Below, one piece after another: positions 34,090 through 44,486 of a stretch of DNA of 64,000 nucleotides. A program made the position numbers and the translations under genes. The stretch spans positions 124,001 to 188,000 of the forward strand of contig NZ_RWKH01000001.1 in assembly GCF_003984625.1 (NCBI RefSeq), given 5' to 3'. This DNA comes from Variovorax sp. DXTD-1. Lineage in GTDB: Bacteria; Pseudomonadota; Gammaproteobacteria; Burkholderiales; Burkholderiaceae_C. The notes below the pieces were generated by a model, which was not told where the DNA came from, did not search any database, and saw only the letters and a program-made list of their open reading frames with translations. Position 1 is the first letter of the stretch, and every line of letters begins with the position of its first letter.

Positions 34090-34479
34090 ATGGCCAACGA
34101 CATCGTGAACGTGGAACCCGACGACTCCCTCAAGACCTGGGGCTGGGTCAGCTACATCCTGCACCTGATCGTGGCCGTTTGCGCTGTATTGCCCGGGGCG
34201 CAGGCTTCGGTGGTGCTCTTGCTGGTGGCGCTGGTGATCGACTTCGTCAAGCGCGACAACGCAGCGGGCACCTGGCAGGCCTCGCATTTCAGCTGGCGCA
34301 TCCGCTCGGTGCTGTGGGCCGGCCTGCTGTACATCGTGACCTCGTGGCTCTGGCTGCTGTTCCTCGTGCCGGGCTGGATTGCCTGGAGCCTGATTTCGCT
34401 GTGGTTCCTCTACCGGATCGTGAAAGGCATGATCCGCATGAACGACAACCGTCCCATGGAACCCAAAGATGTCATCTGA
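34090..34479 (+). CDS. DUF4870-like integral membrane protein
   Basis: 129-residue inner-membrane protein with three hydrophobic segments: SYILHLIVAVCAVLP (about 21-35), VVLLLVALVIDFV (about 41-53) and a long one around LLYIVTSWLWLLFLVPGW (about 79-96) to SLISLWFLYRIVKGM. The pattern fits DUF4870/YtcA-type proteins; function unknown. Good ribosome-binding site (AAAGGACA). Its last 11 bases overlap the HIT gene. Confidence 0.8.
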   Translation: MANDIVNVEPDDSLKTWGWVSYILHLIVAVCAVLPGAQASVVLLLVALVIDFVKRDNAAGTWQASHFSWRIRSVLWAGLLYIVTSWLWLLFLVPGWIAWSLISLWFLYRIVKGMIRMNDNRPMEPKDVI

Positions 34480-34828
34480 TCCGAACTGCGTCTTCTGCAA
34501 AATCATCGAAGGCAAGATCCCCTCGCGCAAGGTCTACGAAGACGACGAACTGTTCGGTTTCCACGACATCTCGCCCTGGGCGCCGGTGCACTTCATGCTG
34601 GTGCCCAAGAAGCACATCGCGTCAATGGCGCAGCTCACGCCCGACGACGCCGCGCTGATGGGCAAGATCATGACGCTGGTCCCCAAGCTCGCGGTGGAGC
34701 AGGGCTGCAGGCCCTATCCGGAGGGCGGCTGGCGCGTCGTCATCAATACGGGCACCGAGGGCGGGCAGGAGGTGCACCATCTCCATGTCCATGTCATGGG
34801 CGGTCCCCGCCCATGGCTTCGCGGCTGA
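34469..34828 (+). CDS. hinT: HIT-family nucleotide hydrolase (HinT-like)
   Basis: Histidine-triad hydrolase of 119 residues acting on nucleoside phosphoramidates. It shows CVFCKIIEGKIPSRKVYED near residues 7-25 and the triad HLHVHVMGG near 102-110. It starts inside the end of the DUF4870 gene and precedes tatA, a common betaproteobacterial order. Confidence 0.92.
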   Translation: MSSDPNCVFCKIIEGKIPSRKVYEDDELFGFHDISPWAPVHFMLVPKKHIASMAQLTPDDAALMGKIMTLVPKLAVEQGCRPYPEGGWRVVINTGTEGGQEVHHLHVHVMGGPRPWLRG

Positions 34829-34860
34829 ACATTAGGCCAAACTGTCACATTTCGCCCGAC

Positions 34861-34866
34861 TAAAAT
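34861..34866 (+). promoter_or_regulatory. Candidate -10 box of tatABC
   Basis: TAAAAT at 34861-34866, 24 bases upstream of the tatA ATG, with a proper AGGAG ribosome-binding site between them. The -35 is not clear. Confidence 0.4.
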
Positions 34867-34890
34867 CGGACACATTCTTAGGAGTCTTCC

Positions 34891-35139
34891 ATGGGTTCAT
34901 TTTCAATCTGGCACTGGCTGATCGTGCTGCTCGTCGTGGTCATGATCTTCGGCACCAAGAAGCTGCGGAACATGGGTTCCGACCTTGGCGGTGCCGTCAA
35001 GGGCTTCAAGGACGGCATGAAAGACGGCGGCACCACGGCCGACGCACCCGCTTCATCGGCCCCTGCCGCCCAAGTGACCGGCCAGCCGGCCAACAGCGAC
35101 AAGTCGGCGATCGACGTCGAAGCACGCCAGAAGTCCTGA
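34891..35139 (+). CDS. tatA: Sec-independent translocase subunit TatA
   Basis: Pore-forming component of the twin-arginine translocase; 82 residues. One N-terminal membrane helix ([20 protein letters not shown], about 6-25) is followed by the amphipathic helix [20 protein letters not shown] and an Ala/Thr-rich tail. Strong ribosome-binding site AGGAG. First gene of tatABC. Confidence 0.95.
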   Translation: MGSFSIWHWLIVLLVVVMIFGTKKLRNMGSDLGGAVKGFKDGMKDGGTTADAPASSAPAAQVTGQPANSDKSAIDVEARQKS

Positions 35140-35152
35140 GCGCGGGTTTTAA

Positions 35153-35611
35153 GTGCTCGACCTCGGTATTGAGAAGCTGGCGCTGATCGGCGTCGTGGCG
35201 CTGATCGTCATCGGGCCCGAAAAGCTGCCCAGGGTGGCGCGCACCGTCGGCACCCTGCTGGGCAAGGCGCAGCGTTACGTGAACGACGTCAAGGCCGAGG
35301 TCAATCGCTCGATGGAACTCGAAGAGCTGCGCAAGATGAAAACCACCGTGGAGGATGCGGCGCGCGACGTCGAGCACAGCATCCAGACGGGCGCGACCGA
35401 TCTCGAAAAGCAGTTCTCCGGCTCGGGCGAAACCCTTTCGGCACTGGCCGAACCGGAGCCTTCGGTGCCCGAGTACAGGCACCCGCGCAAGAACTGGCGC
35501 CTGAAGCAGGGCGCCACGCCGCAGTGGTACAAGGCCCGCAACGGCGTGCGCACCAAGGCGCTCTCGGGTGCCGCCCGCGTTGCCCGTTTCCGTCCCCACA
35601 AGATCAACTAG
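35153..35611 (+). CDS. tatB: Sec-independent translocase subunit TatB
   Basis: Substrate-receptor subunit of the Tat system; 152 residues. GTG start at 35153 gives the expected [20 protein letters not shown] with a single N-terminal helix, then [13 protein letters not shown] near residues 22-34 and an amphipathic charged helix. The C-terminus is long and basic. It follows tatA by 13 bp. Confidence 0.94.
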   Translation: MLDLGIEKLALIGVVALIVIGPEKLPRVARTVGTLLGKAQRYVNDVKAEVNRSMELEELRKMKTTVEDAARDVEHSIQTGATDLEKQFSGSGETLSALAEPEPSVPEYRHPRKNWRLKQGATPQWYKARNGVRTKALSGAARVARFRPHKIN

Positions 35612-35687
35612 CGGCTTTTACAATCGCGTTCCTCGTGCGCCGCACGCCGGCCGAAGCCACGCTTTCTCCTGCTCTTTTCCCCTTCCA

Positions 35688-36503
35688 ATGGCCGATTCCG
35701 ACAACAAGAACAAAGACGCAGAAGACGAATTGGCGGGCACCGAACAGCCGTTCGTGCAGCACCTGGTCGAACTCCGCGACCGCCTGCTCTATTGTGTCTA
35801 CGGCCTCGTGGTCGCGGGCGTGCTGCTGGCCATCTGGCCAGGGCCGGCCGGGCTGATCGACCTTATTGCCATGCCGATCCAGGCCCACATGCCGCCGGGC
35901 GCCAAGCTCATCGCGGTGGGCGTGTTCTCGCCCTTCTTCGTGCCGCTCAAGGTGCTGATGATGACGGCCGTGCTGCTGGCGCTGCCTTGGCTCATGTACC
36001 AGGCCTGGATGTTCGTGGCGCCGGGGCTCTATAGCCATGAAAAGAAATTCGCGCTACCGCTGATCTTGTTCGGCAGCCTGCTGGCCTATGTCGGCATCGC
36101 GTTTGTGCAGTTCTTCGTGCTCGACAAGATGTTCGGCTTCATTCAGAAATTCACGCCGCCGAGCGTGAATGCCACGCCTGACATCTCGTCATACGTCGAA
36201 GCCATCTTGTCGCTCTACATCGCTTTCGGCGTCGCGTTCCAGGTGCCGATCGTCGTGATGCTGCTGGTGAAGTTCGAGATGGTCACCATCGAAAAGCTGC
36301 GCTCGTTCCGCGGCTACTTCATCGTGGTGGCCTTTGTGATCGCCGCGGTGCTCACGCCGCCCGACGTGGTGTCGCAGCTTGCGCTGGCCGTGCCGATGTG
36401 CCTGCTCTACGAGGTCGGCATCATCGGCGCGCGCTACTTTGCAATGGGCACCAAGAAGCCGTCCGAAGAGGAAGAAGGCGCCGATTCCTCGGCGTCTTCC
36501 TGA
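35688..36503 (+). CDS. tatC: Sec-independent translocase subunit TatC
   Basis: Core receptor of the Tat system that recognises the twin-arginine signal; 271 residues with six membrane helices. It has PFVQHLVELRDRLLYC near residues 21-36, the YQAWMFVAPGLYSHEKKF loop near 104-121, and FRGYFIVVAFVIAAVLTPPDV near 204. The ATG at 35688 is chosen; the upstream frame overlaps tatB. The petA-encoded Rieske protein about 20 kb downstream is a typical Tat substrate. Confidence 0.95.
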   Translation: MADSDNKNKDAEDELAGTEQPFVQHLVELRDRLLYCVYGLVVAGVLLAIWPGPAGLIDLIAMPIQAHMPPGAKLIAVGVFSPFFVPLKVLMMTAVLLALPWLMYQAWMFVAPGLYSHEKKFALPLILFGSLLAYVGIAFVQFFVLDKMFGFIQKFTPPSVNATPDISSYVEAILSLYIAFGVAFQVPIVVMLLVKFEMVTIEKLRSFRGYFIVVAFVIAAVLTPPDVVSQLALAVPMCLLYEVGIIGARYFAMGTKKPSEEEEGADSSASS

Positions 36504-36543
36504 TCGATCGCTATTCGGTTCCGGCGCGTCAGCGCCTCGGCGG

Positions 36544-37704
<1,161 letters not shown>

Positions 37705-37989
37705 GAAATTTGTTAGCGGGTAAGCACGCCGTCCGGTGTGGCGCTACAGCTCGATTGTCCCTCAACCCCCGGCCGCCGGAAAACCGCGCCGGCCGGTCGA
37801 GATTGGCGCAGGCCTGAGGCACCAATACGGGATAACCCTTAGCATCGCGAAGCGAGCCCACACGGCTCCGGACTCCGGCCTTCCGCAACGCCCACCCGGC
37901 GCACGCGGCCAGGTGTTTCGCCGGCGCGCTGCCTTTCCGCTTTCAATCCCCTGGCGGTCCTGCGTGCGGCAACGATTTCCCTGACAGCC
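37705..37989. other. Divergent spacer between protease and MHS transporter genes
   Basis: 285 bp with no convincing ORF. It should hold promoters for both divergent genes, but I cannot single out clear -35/-10 pairs. GC-rich inverted sequences (CCGGCCGCCGG and GCGCCGGCCGGTC at about 37768-37800) could form structure. Confidence 0.4.
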
Positions 37990-39345
37990 ATGACTTCTCA
38001 AGCCCTTTCTCCGGACGTTTCTCCGGACGGCACCCAGCCGGTTCCGGCCCGCACGCTCGATTCCCGCGACTACAAGACCCTTGCCCTGTCCGCTCTTGGC
38101 GGAACGCTGGAGTTCTACGACTTCGTCATCTACGTTTTCTTTGCCACCGTCCTGGGTGCGCTTTTCTTTCCGGCGGATATGCCCGATTGGCTGCGGCAAC
38201 TGCAGACCTTCGGCATTTTTGCCGCCGGTTACCTGGCCCGGCCGGTGGGCGGCATTGTCATCGCGCACTTCGGCGACTTGCTCGGCCGCAAGCGCATGTT
38301 CACGCTCTCGATCTTCCTGATGGCGGCGCCCACGCTGGTCATCGGCCTGCTGCCCACCTACGCCAGCATCGGCATTGCCGCACCCTTGCTGCTTCTGGCC
38401 ATGCGTGTCCTGCAGGGCGCGGCCATCGGCGGCGAAATGCCCGGCGCGTGGGTGTTCGTCGGCGAGCACGTGCCGGCGCAGCGCTATGGCTTCGGCATCG
38501 GCACGCTGACCTCGGGCATCACCGGCGGCATCCTGCTCGGCTCGCTGGTTGCGGTGGGCATCAACCGCTACTACCTGCCGGCGGAAGTAAGCGACTTTGC
38601 CTGGCGCATTCCCTTCGTTCTGGGCGGCGTGTTCGGGCTCGTCTCCGTGTACCTGCGCCGGTTCCTGCACGAGACACCGGTCTTCAAGGAATTGGCGGAC
38701 CGCAAGACCGTTGCGCGCGAACTGCCGCTGCGCACGGTGCTGCGCGAGCACCGCGCCGCAAGCATCTACGTGGGGCTGCTGACCTGGGTGCTGTCGGCCG
38801 CGATCGTCGTGGTGGTGCTGTACACGCCCACCTACCTGCAGAAGGTACATCACATTCCGGCCGCGCTGGCACTCGAAGCCAATGCGCTGGCCACGCTGAC
38901 CCTGACCATCGGCTGCGTGCTGGTCGGCTGGGCGTGCGACCGCATCGGCACGCGCGCCGTCATGCTGATCGGCTGGGGCGGATTGTTCGCGACCGCGTAC
39001 CTGTTCTACGCGGGGCTGCCGGGTACGCCGGCCACGCTCTTCTGGCACTACGGCCTGGTGGGCCTGTTCGTGGGCACCATTGCCACGGTGCCGATTGCCG
39101 GCGTGCGGGCATTCCCGGCCCCGGTGCGCTTCACCGGCCTTTCGTTTGCCTACAACATGTCGTATGCGGTGTTCGGCGGGCTGACGCCTGTGATCCTGAC
39201 CGTCTGGCTTCAGCACGACACCATGGCCCCGGCGCACTACGTTGCAGTGCTCGCCGGGCTGGGTTTCCTGCTGGCGCTGTGGCCCCTGGCGGCACGCGGC
39301 CATGCCATGCGCGATGGGGGCGGGAGCGCGACAATGTCGCGATGA
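37990..39345 (+). CDS. MFS transporter, metabolite:H+ symporter (MHS) type
   Basis: 451-residue inner-membrane symporter with twelve helices. The MHS hallmark is near the first helix, LGGTLEFYDFVIYVFFATV around residues 36-54, and GDLLGRKRMFTLS near 96-108 is the MFS loop motif; MRVLQGAAIGGEMPGAWVF follows near 138-156. Relatives carry dicarboxylates, citrate or osmolytes; the substrate here is unknown. The stop overlaps the Nif3 gene start. Confidence 0.88.
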   Translation: MTSQALSPDVSPDGTQPVPARTLDSRDYKTLALSALGGTLEFYDFVIYVFFATVLGALFFPADMPDWLRQLQTFGIFAAGYLARPVGGIVIAHFGDLLGRKRMFTLSIFLMAAPTLVIGLLPTYASIGIAAPLLLLAMRVLQGAAIGGEMPGAWVFVGEHVPAQRYGFGIGTLTSGITGGILLGSLVAVGINRYYLPAEVSDFAWRIPFVLGGVFGLVSVYLRRFLHETPVFKELADRKTVARELPLRTVLREHRAASIYVGLLTWVLSAAIVVVVLYTPTYLQKVHHIPAALALEANALATLTLTIGCVLVGWACDRIGTRAVMLIGWGGLFATAYLFYAGLPGTPATLFWHYGLVGLFVGTIATVPIAGVRAFPAPVRFTGLSFAYNMSYAVFGGLTPVILTVWLQHDTMAPAHYVAVLAGLGFLLALWPLAARGHAMRDGGGSATMSR

Positions 39346-40115
39346 GCACCACCCGCCACGAACTGCTGCACGCCTTCGACCTGCTTCTTGCGCCTTCGCG
39401 CTTCAAGGACTACGGACCGAACGGCCTGCAGGTCGAGGGGCGCACCGTGGTGCGGAAAATCGTCTCCGGCGTCACGGCGAGCCGCGCGCTGATCGAAGCC
39501 GCCATTCACGCCGAGGCCGACGCCATCTTCGTTCACCACGGCCTGTTCTGGCGTGGCCAGGACAGCTGCGTTACCGGCTGGATGAAGCAGCGCCTCGGCC
39601 TCTTGCTCGGCGATGACATCAACCTCTTCGCGTACCACCTACCGCTCGACGCGCACCCCGAGCTCGGCAACAACGCCCAGTTGGGCCTGCAGCTCGGCCT
39701 GCTTGCGCATGCCGGCTCCACCGGGCGCTTTGGCGAGCAGGAACTCGGTTTTCTGGGCGCGCGCGAAAACGGCGAGAGCTTTGCCAGCGCGAAGGAACTC
39801 GCGGCGCACGCAGAGAAGGTTCTCAAGCGGCCCGTCACGCTGGTGGACACCGCCCACAAAGCCATCAAGAACATCGCGTGGTGCACCGGCGGCGCACAAG
39901 GCTACTTCGAGGCCGCCATTGCCGCCGGAGCCGATGCTTTCATCACCGGCGAGATCTCCGAACCCCAGGCCCACTACGCCCGTGAGATGGGCGTCGCCTT
40001 CTTGGCTTGCGGGCACCATGCCACCGAGCGCTATGGCGCGCAGGCCGTGGCGGCCCATGTGGCGGCCCAGCTCGGGCTGAAGCACGAGTTCATCGACATC
40101 GACAACCCCGCATGA
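39342..40115 (+). CDS. Nif3-like dinuclear metal-centre protein (YbgI family)
   Basis: 257-residue Nif3/YbgI-family protein that forms a toroidal hexamer with a dinuclear metal site. Conserved: DYGPNGLQVEG near residues 23-33, the metal ligands in IFVHHGLFW near 63, YHLPLDAHPELGNN near 98-111, and GEISEPQAHYARE / ACGHHATERYG towards the C-terminus. The role in the family is debated (GTP cyclohydrolase-type, metal handling). ATG overlaps the MFS stop (ATGA), and its stop overlaps pdxA. Confidence 0.9.
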   Translation: MSTTRHELLHAFDLLLAPSRFKDYGPNGLQVEGRTVVRKIVSGVTASRALIEAAIHAEADAIFVHHGLFWRGQDSCVTGWMKQRLGLLLGDDINLFAYHLPLDAHPELGNNAQLGLQLGLLAHAGSTGRFGEQELGFLGARENGESFASAKELAAHAEKVLKRPVTLVDTAHKAIKNIAWCTGGAQGYFEAAIAAGADAFITGEISEPQAHYAREMGVAFLACGHHATERYGAQAVAAHVAAQLGLKHEFIDIDNPA

Positions 40116-41176
40116 ACGGCAAGGCTCCTGCTGCTGCCGGCGCACCCTTGGCGGTCACGCTCGGCGACCCCGCGGGCATCGGCCCGGAAATCATCGTCAA
40201 GGCCTTCCGCCCGGCGCCCGACGCCGCGCGCGGCGCCTTCGTGGCCGGCGACGTGGGCACCATGCGCCGCGCGTCACAGGCCTTGGCGCTGCCGGGGCAG
40301 CCGGCATGGCCGGTGGCGGAAATCGAGCACCCGGCCGAGGCGGCCGCCATGCCGCCGGGCTGCATTCCCGTGCTGCAGGTGGTGGCGCCTCCCGCGCACA
40401 TCGTGCCCGGGCAGATCAGCGCCGAAGCAGGGCGCGTGGCGGGCGAGTGCGTGGTCTGGGCCGCGCGCGCGGCATTGCGGGGCGACATCGCGGCCATTGT
40501 GACGGCACCGCTGCACAAGGAAGCGCTGGCCGCTGCGGGCTTTCCGTATCCGGGGCATACCGAACTGCTGCAAGCCGAGGCCGCCGCCCATGCGGGCGTT
40601 GCCGTGGACGGCATGCCGGTGCGCATGATGCTGGCCAACGACGACCTGCGCACCGTGCTCGTCAGCATTCACATGTCGCTGCGCGACGCCATCACTGCGG
40701 TGAGCTTCGGCAATGTGCTGGAAACGCTGCGCATCACCCACCGTGCCTTGCACCGCATGCTCGGGCGGGCGCCGCGCATCGGCGTGGCCGGCCTCAATCC
40801 GCATGCGGGTGAGGGCGGCCTTTTCGGCAGCGAAGAGCGCGACATCATTGCTCCCGCCATTGCGGCCGCGCGTGCCGAGGGCATCGACGCCGGCGGTCCG
40901 CATGCGCCCGACACCGTCTTCATGCGTGCGCGGGCCAAGGCGGGCTTGCCAGGGAGCGGCGAATTCGACGTGGTGGTGGCGATGTACCACGACCAGGGGC
41001 TGATTCCGGTCAAGTACCTGGGCGTGGAAAAGGGCGTGAACGTAACCCTGGGCCTGCCGCTGGTGCGCACCAGCCCGGACCATGGCACCGCGTTCGATAT
41101 CGCGGGCAAGGGTCTGGCCGACGCGTCGAGCCTCATCGAGGCGCTGCGCATGGCCAGGACGCTGACGGGCGCCTAG
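40112..41176 (+). CDS. pdxA: 4-hydroxythreonine-4-phosphate dehydrogenase
   Basis: NAD-dependent oxidation of 4-phosphohydroxy-threonine in pyridoxal-phosphate synthesis; 354 residues. [18 protein letters not shown] lies near 15-32, [21 protein letters not shown] near 131 with a metal-ligand His, [16 protein letters not shown] near 231, and the [14 protein letters not shown] segment near 290. Its stop TAG shares the CTAG palindrome with the stop of the convergent mscL gene. Confidence 0.95.
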   Translation: MNGKAPAAAGAPLAVTLGDPAGIGPEIIVKAFRPAPDAARGAFVAGDVGTMRRASQALALPGQPAWPVAEIEHPAEAAAMPPGCIPVLQVVAPPAHIVPGQISAEAGRVAGECVVWAARAALRGDIAAIVTAPLHKEALAAAGFPYPGHTELLQAEAAAHAGVAVDGMPVRMMLANDDLRTVLVSIHMSLRDAITAVSFGNVLETLRITHRALHRMLGRAPRIGVAGLNPHAGEGGLFGSEERDIIAPAIAAARAEGIDAGGPHAPDTVFMRARAKAGLPGSGEFDVVVAMYHDQGLIPVKYLGVEKGVNVTLGLPLVRTSPDHGTAFDIAGKGLADASSLIEALRMARTLTGA

Positions 41177-41607
41177 GGACGGTTCTTCAGGCTGTCGCGG
41201 ATCTCGCGCAGCAGGGCAATGTCTTCCGGCGGCGCCACCGGGGCCGCGGGCGTCTCGGCATGGACCTTGCGCAGCTTGTTGATCTGCTTGACCATCATGA
41301 AGATGATGAAGGCAAGGATGACGAAGTTGACCGCGATGGTGATGAAGTTGCCATAGGCCAGCACCGGTACGCCGGCCTTCTTCAGGTCGGCCAGGTTGTT
41401 GGCCACGCCCGCCGGCACCGAACCCAGCACCAGGTACAGATTGGAGAAATCGAGCTTGCCGAACACCAGCCCGACCAACGGCATGATGATGTCGCCGACG
41501 AGCGAGTCGACGATCTTCCCGAACGCCGCGCCGATGATCACGCCCACCGCAAGATCGACGACATTGCCCTTGACGGCAAATTCCTTGAATTCACTGAGGA
41601 TGCTCAT
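41173..41607 (-). CDS. mscL: Large-conductance mechanosensitive channel MscL
   Basis: Osmotic safety valve, homopentameric inner-membrane channel; 144 residues. [24 protein letters not shown] near residues 10-33 is the TM1 pore signature, then a periplasmic loop, TM2 ([18 protein letters not shown]) and a helical C-terminus with [15 protein letters not shown]. Overlaps pdxA tail to tail by four bases. Confidence 0.96.
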   Translation of the reverse strand: MSILSEFKEFAVKGNVVDLAVGVIIGAAFGKIVDSLVGDIIMPLVGLVFGKLDFSNLYLVLGSVPAGVANNLADLKKAGVPVLAYGNFITIAVNFVILAFIIFMMVKQINKLRKVHAETPAAPVAPPEDIALLREIRDSLKNRP

Positions 41608-41794
41608 GATTTCGATGTGCTGGGGCGCACAGGTGTTGAAGATGGCGGGAGTATGCCTGTGGAATAATCCGCGCGCCTGAACCGGACCGACACATGGCTG
41701 TAGTTCGAAAGAGTTCCGGCCGGGCGGCCGGCTTCAATTAATAACGATTCAATGGCCGGGCCCGCACCGAAAGGCGCAATTCCATTTTAAATCG
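41608..41794. other. Left edge of the exopolysaccharide region
   Basis: 187 bp between mscL (minus) and the PAP2 gene (plus). A 6-bp hairpin CCGGCC / GGCCGG with a GGGC loop sits at 41716-41731. From about 41732 the sequence becomes AT-rich (TTCAATTAATAACGATTCAAT), marking a composition change at the start of the accessory region. No IS end or tRNA is seen. Confidence 0.5.
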
Positions 41795-42484
41795 ATGAAT
41801 AGTTTCTGGTTAATGGTCACCGGGCTCGGTGACAGTGGATTTCTATTGCCCGCCGCATTGTGGATCGCAATTTGGCTGGCGGTCGACCGCGGCACGCGCC
41901 CGGCAGCGGTGCATTGGGCGCTCCTATTCGGTGGATGCGGTCTGGTGGTCATGCTGTCCAAGCTGGCTTTTCTGGGCTGGGGGATTGGCAGCGCCCGCTT
42001 CGATTTCACCGGCTTCAGTGGACACACCGCATTGGCAACCAGCGTCTGGACGGTCGTCTTCTGGCTTGCGGCGCTGCGGTTTGCACCATTCTTGCGCATT
42101 GCTGCGGCTATCGTGGGATGGGCGTGGGGCCTCGCGGTCGGAGTATCGCGGCTCGCGCTTGAAGTGCACTCCACCGCAGAAGTCGTGACGGGCGTTGCGC
42201 TCGGCACAATTGTGAGCGCCAGCTTTCTATGGCTGCAGCGCAACAGGCTACCTGTGGTGTCGTTGCGAGCGCCCCACTGGCTCGCAGCGGGTGTCGCGAT
42301 ACCGCTGCTACTTTTCGTCGTCGTGGGGCGGCCCGCACCCACTCAGTACGCGCTGGAATCCGTGGCCGCCTGGATGGCGGGCATCGAGCGCCCGTACAGG
42401 CGCAGCGATCTTCTGCACGGCCGCCAACCCGCCCGCGCACCCACGGGGAATTCACAGGTGCTTACAAAAGAGCAAACCTTTTAG
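41795..42484 (+). CDS. PAP2-superfamily membrane phosphatase
   Basis: 229-residue integral membrane acid phosphatase with about six helices. Two of the three PAP2 motifs are clear: FSGHTALATS near residues 73-82 and SRLALEVHSTAEVVTG near 118-133 with catalytic His residues; the N-terminal KX6RP motif is not obvious. Next to a polysaccharide cluster it could recycle undecaprenyl pyrophosphate, but this is inference. Composition is less GC-rich than the core genes. Confidence 0.82.
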   Translation: MNSFWLMVTGLGDSGFLLPAALWIAIWLAVDRGTRPAAVHWALLFGGCGLVVMLSKLAFLGWGIGSARFDFTGFSGHTALATSVWTVVFWLAALRFAPFLRIAAAIVGWAWGLAVGVSRLALEVHSTAEVVTGVALGTIVSASFLWLQRNRLPVVSLRAPHWLAAGVAIPLLLFVVVGRPAPTQYALESVAAWMAGIERPYRRSDLLHGRQPARAPTGNSQVLTKEQTF

Positions 42485-42834
42485 ACGGCCGGCCAATATG
42501 CGCCAATTGTCGCTTGAATGCCACAATTGATGCTGTCAATGGGTTAATTGATAGTTCACATTTGCAAACCGCGTGCAGCGGCTTTGCATGTCCCCCGAAG
42601 GTCTTCATTTCCCCAATGAAACACGGCCCTTCGGCATTGCGGATGAACATTCCCCTGCGCAGCCCCGGGATATCCACAGATAGACACAGTTTTTTCGTCT
42701 ATTCAACGGAAAACAGGGGATGCGCGGGCAGCGACAATTCGGCCGGCGCGCCCTGACGACATCGCGAAGGCTCGCTTTCACGAACCGTGACAAAAAGGTC
42801 GGGGCCAAATGCGGATTGGGCTCGGGCCTTGCAT
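42485..42834 (+). promoter_or_regulatory. Upstream region of the wza-wzb-wzc genes
   Basis: 350 bp with no gene and lower GC than the surroundings. CAATTG at 42504-42509, CAATTG at 42524-42529 and TAATTG at 42545-42550 are spaced 20 and 21 bp, i.e. on the same face of the helix, and could be an operator. I see no clear sigma-70 promoter, no JUMPstart/ops element and no riboswitch consensus. Confidence 0.4.
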
Positions 42835-44034
42835 ATGAATCACGGAATGTCGAAAAAACCAATTTGTGCAATGGGGATCAATTTGACACGCTACGTGCAC
42901 CCGTCAGGGTGGGGTTTAGCCCTAGTCGGCGCGTTATTGCTGCAGGGTTGCGCACCGGGCTTCAGTTCTGTGTCCGCCTACGAGGCCGACCAGAGCCTGC
43001 CCCCGGAATTCCAGTACCTGCCGGCCGACGGCGCACCGGATGGGGTAATTACCTCGATTTCATCCGCGCTCATCCGCGCGATGGCCGAGGCGCAGCCCAC
43101 GGCCGTACCCTCCGAGGTGAAGGCACTATTCGGCGAGGCGCCGGTCTACACCATCGGGCCGGGCGACGTCGTGGGCGTGATTGTGTACGACCATCCGGAG
43201 TTGCTGCCCAACGCGGGCGCGGTGATCACGCAGCAGGCCGACCCGACAGGCATCAGCGTGGCGCCGGGCTTCATCGTCGGCGCGGACGGGCAGATCACCT
43301 TTCCCTACATCGGGCGCGTCAAGCTCCAGGGGCTGACCGAAATCGAAGCTTCCGATCTCATTGCCAAGCGCATTGCGGCCTACATCCGCGATCCGCAGGT
43401 GACGGTGCGCATCCAGTCCTTCAGAAGCCGCCGCGCCTTCGTTGAAGGCGAGGTGCGGACCCCGGGGCTGCAGATCTTCACCGACGTGCCTATGACGCTG
43501 GCCGAGGCCATCAGCCGTGCCGGCGGCATCACCGCGAACGGCGACCGTTCGTTCGTCACACTGCAGCGCGGCGGCAAGTCGACGCTCATCAATCTGACGA
43601 ACCTCCAGGACCTGGGCGCCGATGCCAGCCAGATTCCGCTGCAGAGCGGCGACGTGATCCAGGTTCGGCACCGCGACGAGAGCAAGGTGTTCGTGATGGG
43701 CGAAATCTCGCGTCCCTCGGCCCTGCTCATGCACAACGGGCGGCTCAGCCTGAACGAAGCGCTCGGCGAGGCCGGCGGGCCCAACCTGGCTTCTGCCAAC
43801 ACCGGGCAGGTCTACGTCATTCGCAACAACGCGAGGGGCCTGCCGGCCATCTTCCATCTGAACGCGAAGAACCCGGCTGCGCTGGCACTCGCCGAGCGCT
43901 TCCCGCTGCAGCCACGCGATGTGGTCTACATCGATTCCGTGCCGCTCGTGACGTGGAACCGCCTGGCCAGCCTGATCCTGCCGGCGGCGCAAGTCATCAA
44001 TGCCGGCGACGAGGTCTGGAGCCGCCACAGATGA
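42835..44034 (+). CDS. wza: Polysaccharide export outer-membrane lipoprotein (Wza family)
   Basis: Outer-membrane translocon for exopolysaccharide; about 399 residues from this start. A lipoprotein signal ends at LLLQGC, followed by the PES domain with YTIGPGDVVGVIVYDHPELL and SLBB repeats (VRIQSFRSRRAFVEGEV; VFVMGEISRPSAL). Start is uncertain: ATGs at 42835, 42847 and 42871 are all in frame, and 42871 gives the most compact signal peptide; none has a good ribosome-binding site. It is followed by wzb and wzc homologues with overlapping starts. Confidence 0.9.
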   Translation: MNHGMSKKPICAMGINLTRYVHPSGWGLALVGALLLQGCAPGFSSVSAYEADQSLPPEFQYLPADGAPDGVITSISSALIRAMAEAQPTAVPSEVKALFGEAPVYTIGPGDVVGVIVYDHPELLPNAGAVITQQADPTGISVAPGFIVGADGQITFPYIGRVKLQGLTEIEASDLIAKRIAAYIRDPQVTVRIQSFRSRRAFVEGEVRTPGLQIFTDVPMTLAEAISRAGGITANGDRSFVTLQRGGKSTLINLTNLQDLGADASQIPLQSGDVIQVRHRDESKVFVMGEISRPSALLMHNGRLSLNEALGEAGGPNLASANTGQVYVIRNNARGLPAIFHLNAKNPAALALAERFPLQPRDVVYIDSVPLVTWNRLASLILPAAQVINAGDEVWSRHR

Positions 44035-44486
44035 AATCCATCCTGACCGTCTGCATCGGCAACATCTGCCGAAGCCCCATGGCGGCGGGCCTGTTGGCCG
44101 CCGGGCTGCCGCATCTTCGCGTCGTGTCCGCCGGTACGGGGGCGCTCGTGGGCAAGCCGGCCGATGCCATGGCGCAAAGGCTCATGCAGCAGCGCGGCAT
44201 CGACATCTCGGCCCACGTCGCGCAGCAGGTGAGTCAGCTGCTTTGCCGGCAGGCCGACCTGATCCTGGTGATGGACATGGAGCAGCGCCGCTATCTGGAA
44301 GCGACCTACCCGTTCGTGCGCGGCAAGGTCTTTCGCATTGCAGAAGCCGCGAAGCAGGACGTGCCCGACCCCTACCGGAAAGACGAGGCGGCCTTCGAGC
44401 ATGCCCTCGCCCTCATCGACGTGGGCGCCAGGACCTGGATCGATCGCATTCTGAAAATTACAAAACCCGAGCAGCAACCGACATGA
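44031..44486 (+). CDS. wzb: Low-molecular-weight protein tyrosine phosphatase (Wzb family)
   Basis: Cytoplasmic tyrosine phosphatase of 151 residues that dephosphorylates the Wzc kinase. The P-loop CIGNICRSP at residues 8-16 and the general-acid loop DVPDPYRKDE near 120 are present. The ATG overlaps the wza stop and the stop overlaps wzc, the conserved wza-wzb-wzc order. Confidence 0.93.
   Translation: MKSILTVCIGNICRSPMAAGLLAAGLPHLRVVSAGTGALVGKPADAMAQRLMQQRGIDISAHVAQQVSQLLCRQADLILVMDMEQRRYLEATYPFVRGKVFRIAEAAKQDVPDPYRKDEAAFEHALALIDVGARTWIDRILKITKPEQQPT

Noticed and set aside
42883-42888. TTGACA as the -35 of a promoter at wza
   Set aside because: It lies inside the coding region of the wza signal peptide and no -10 box is found 16-18 bp downstream.
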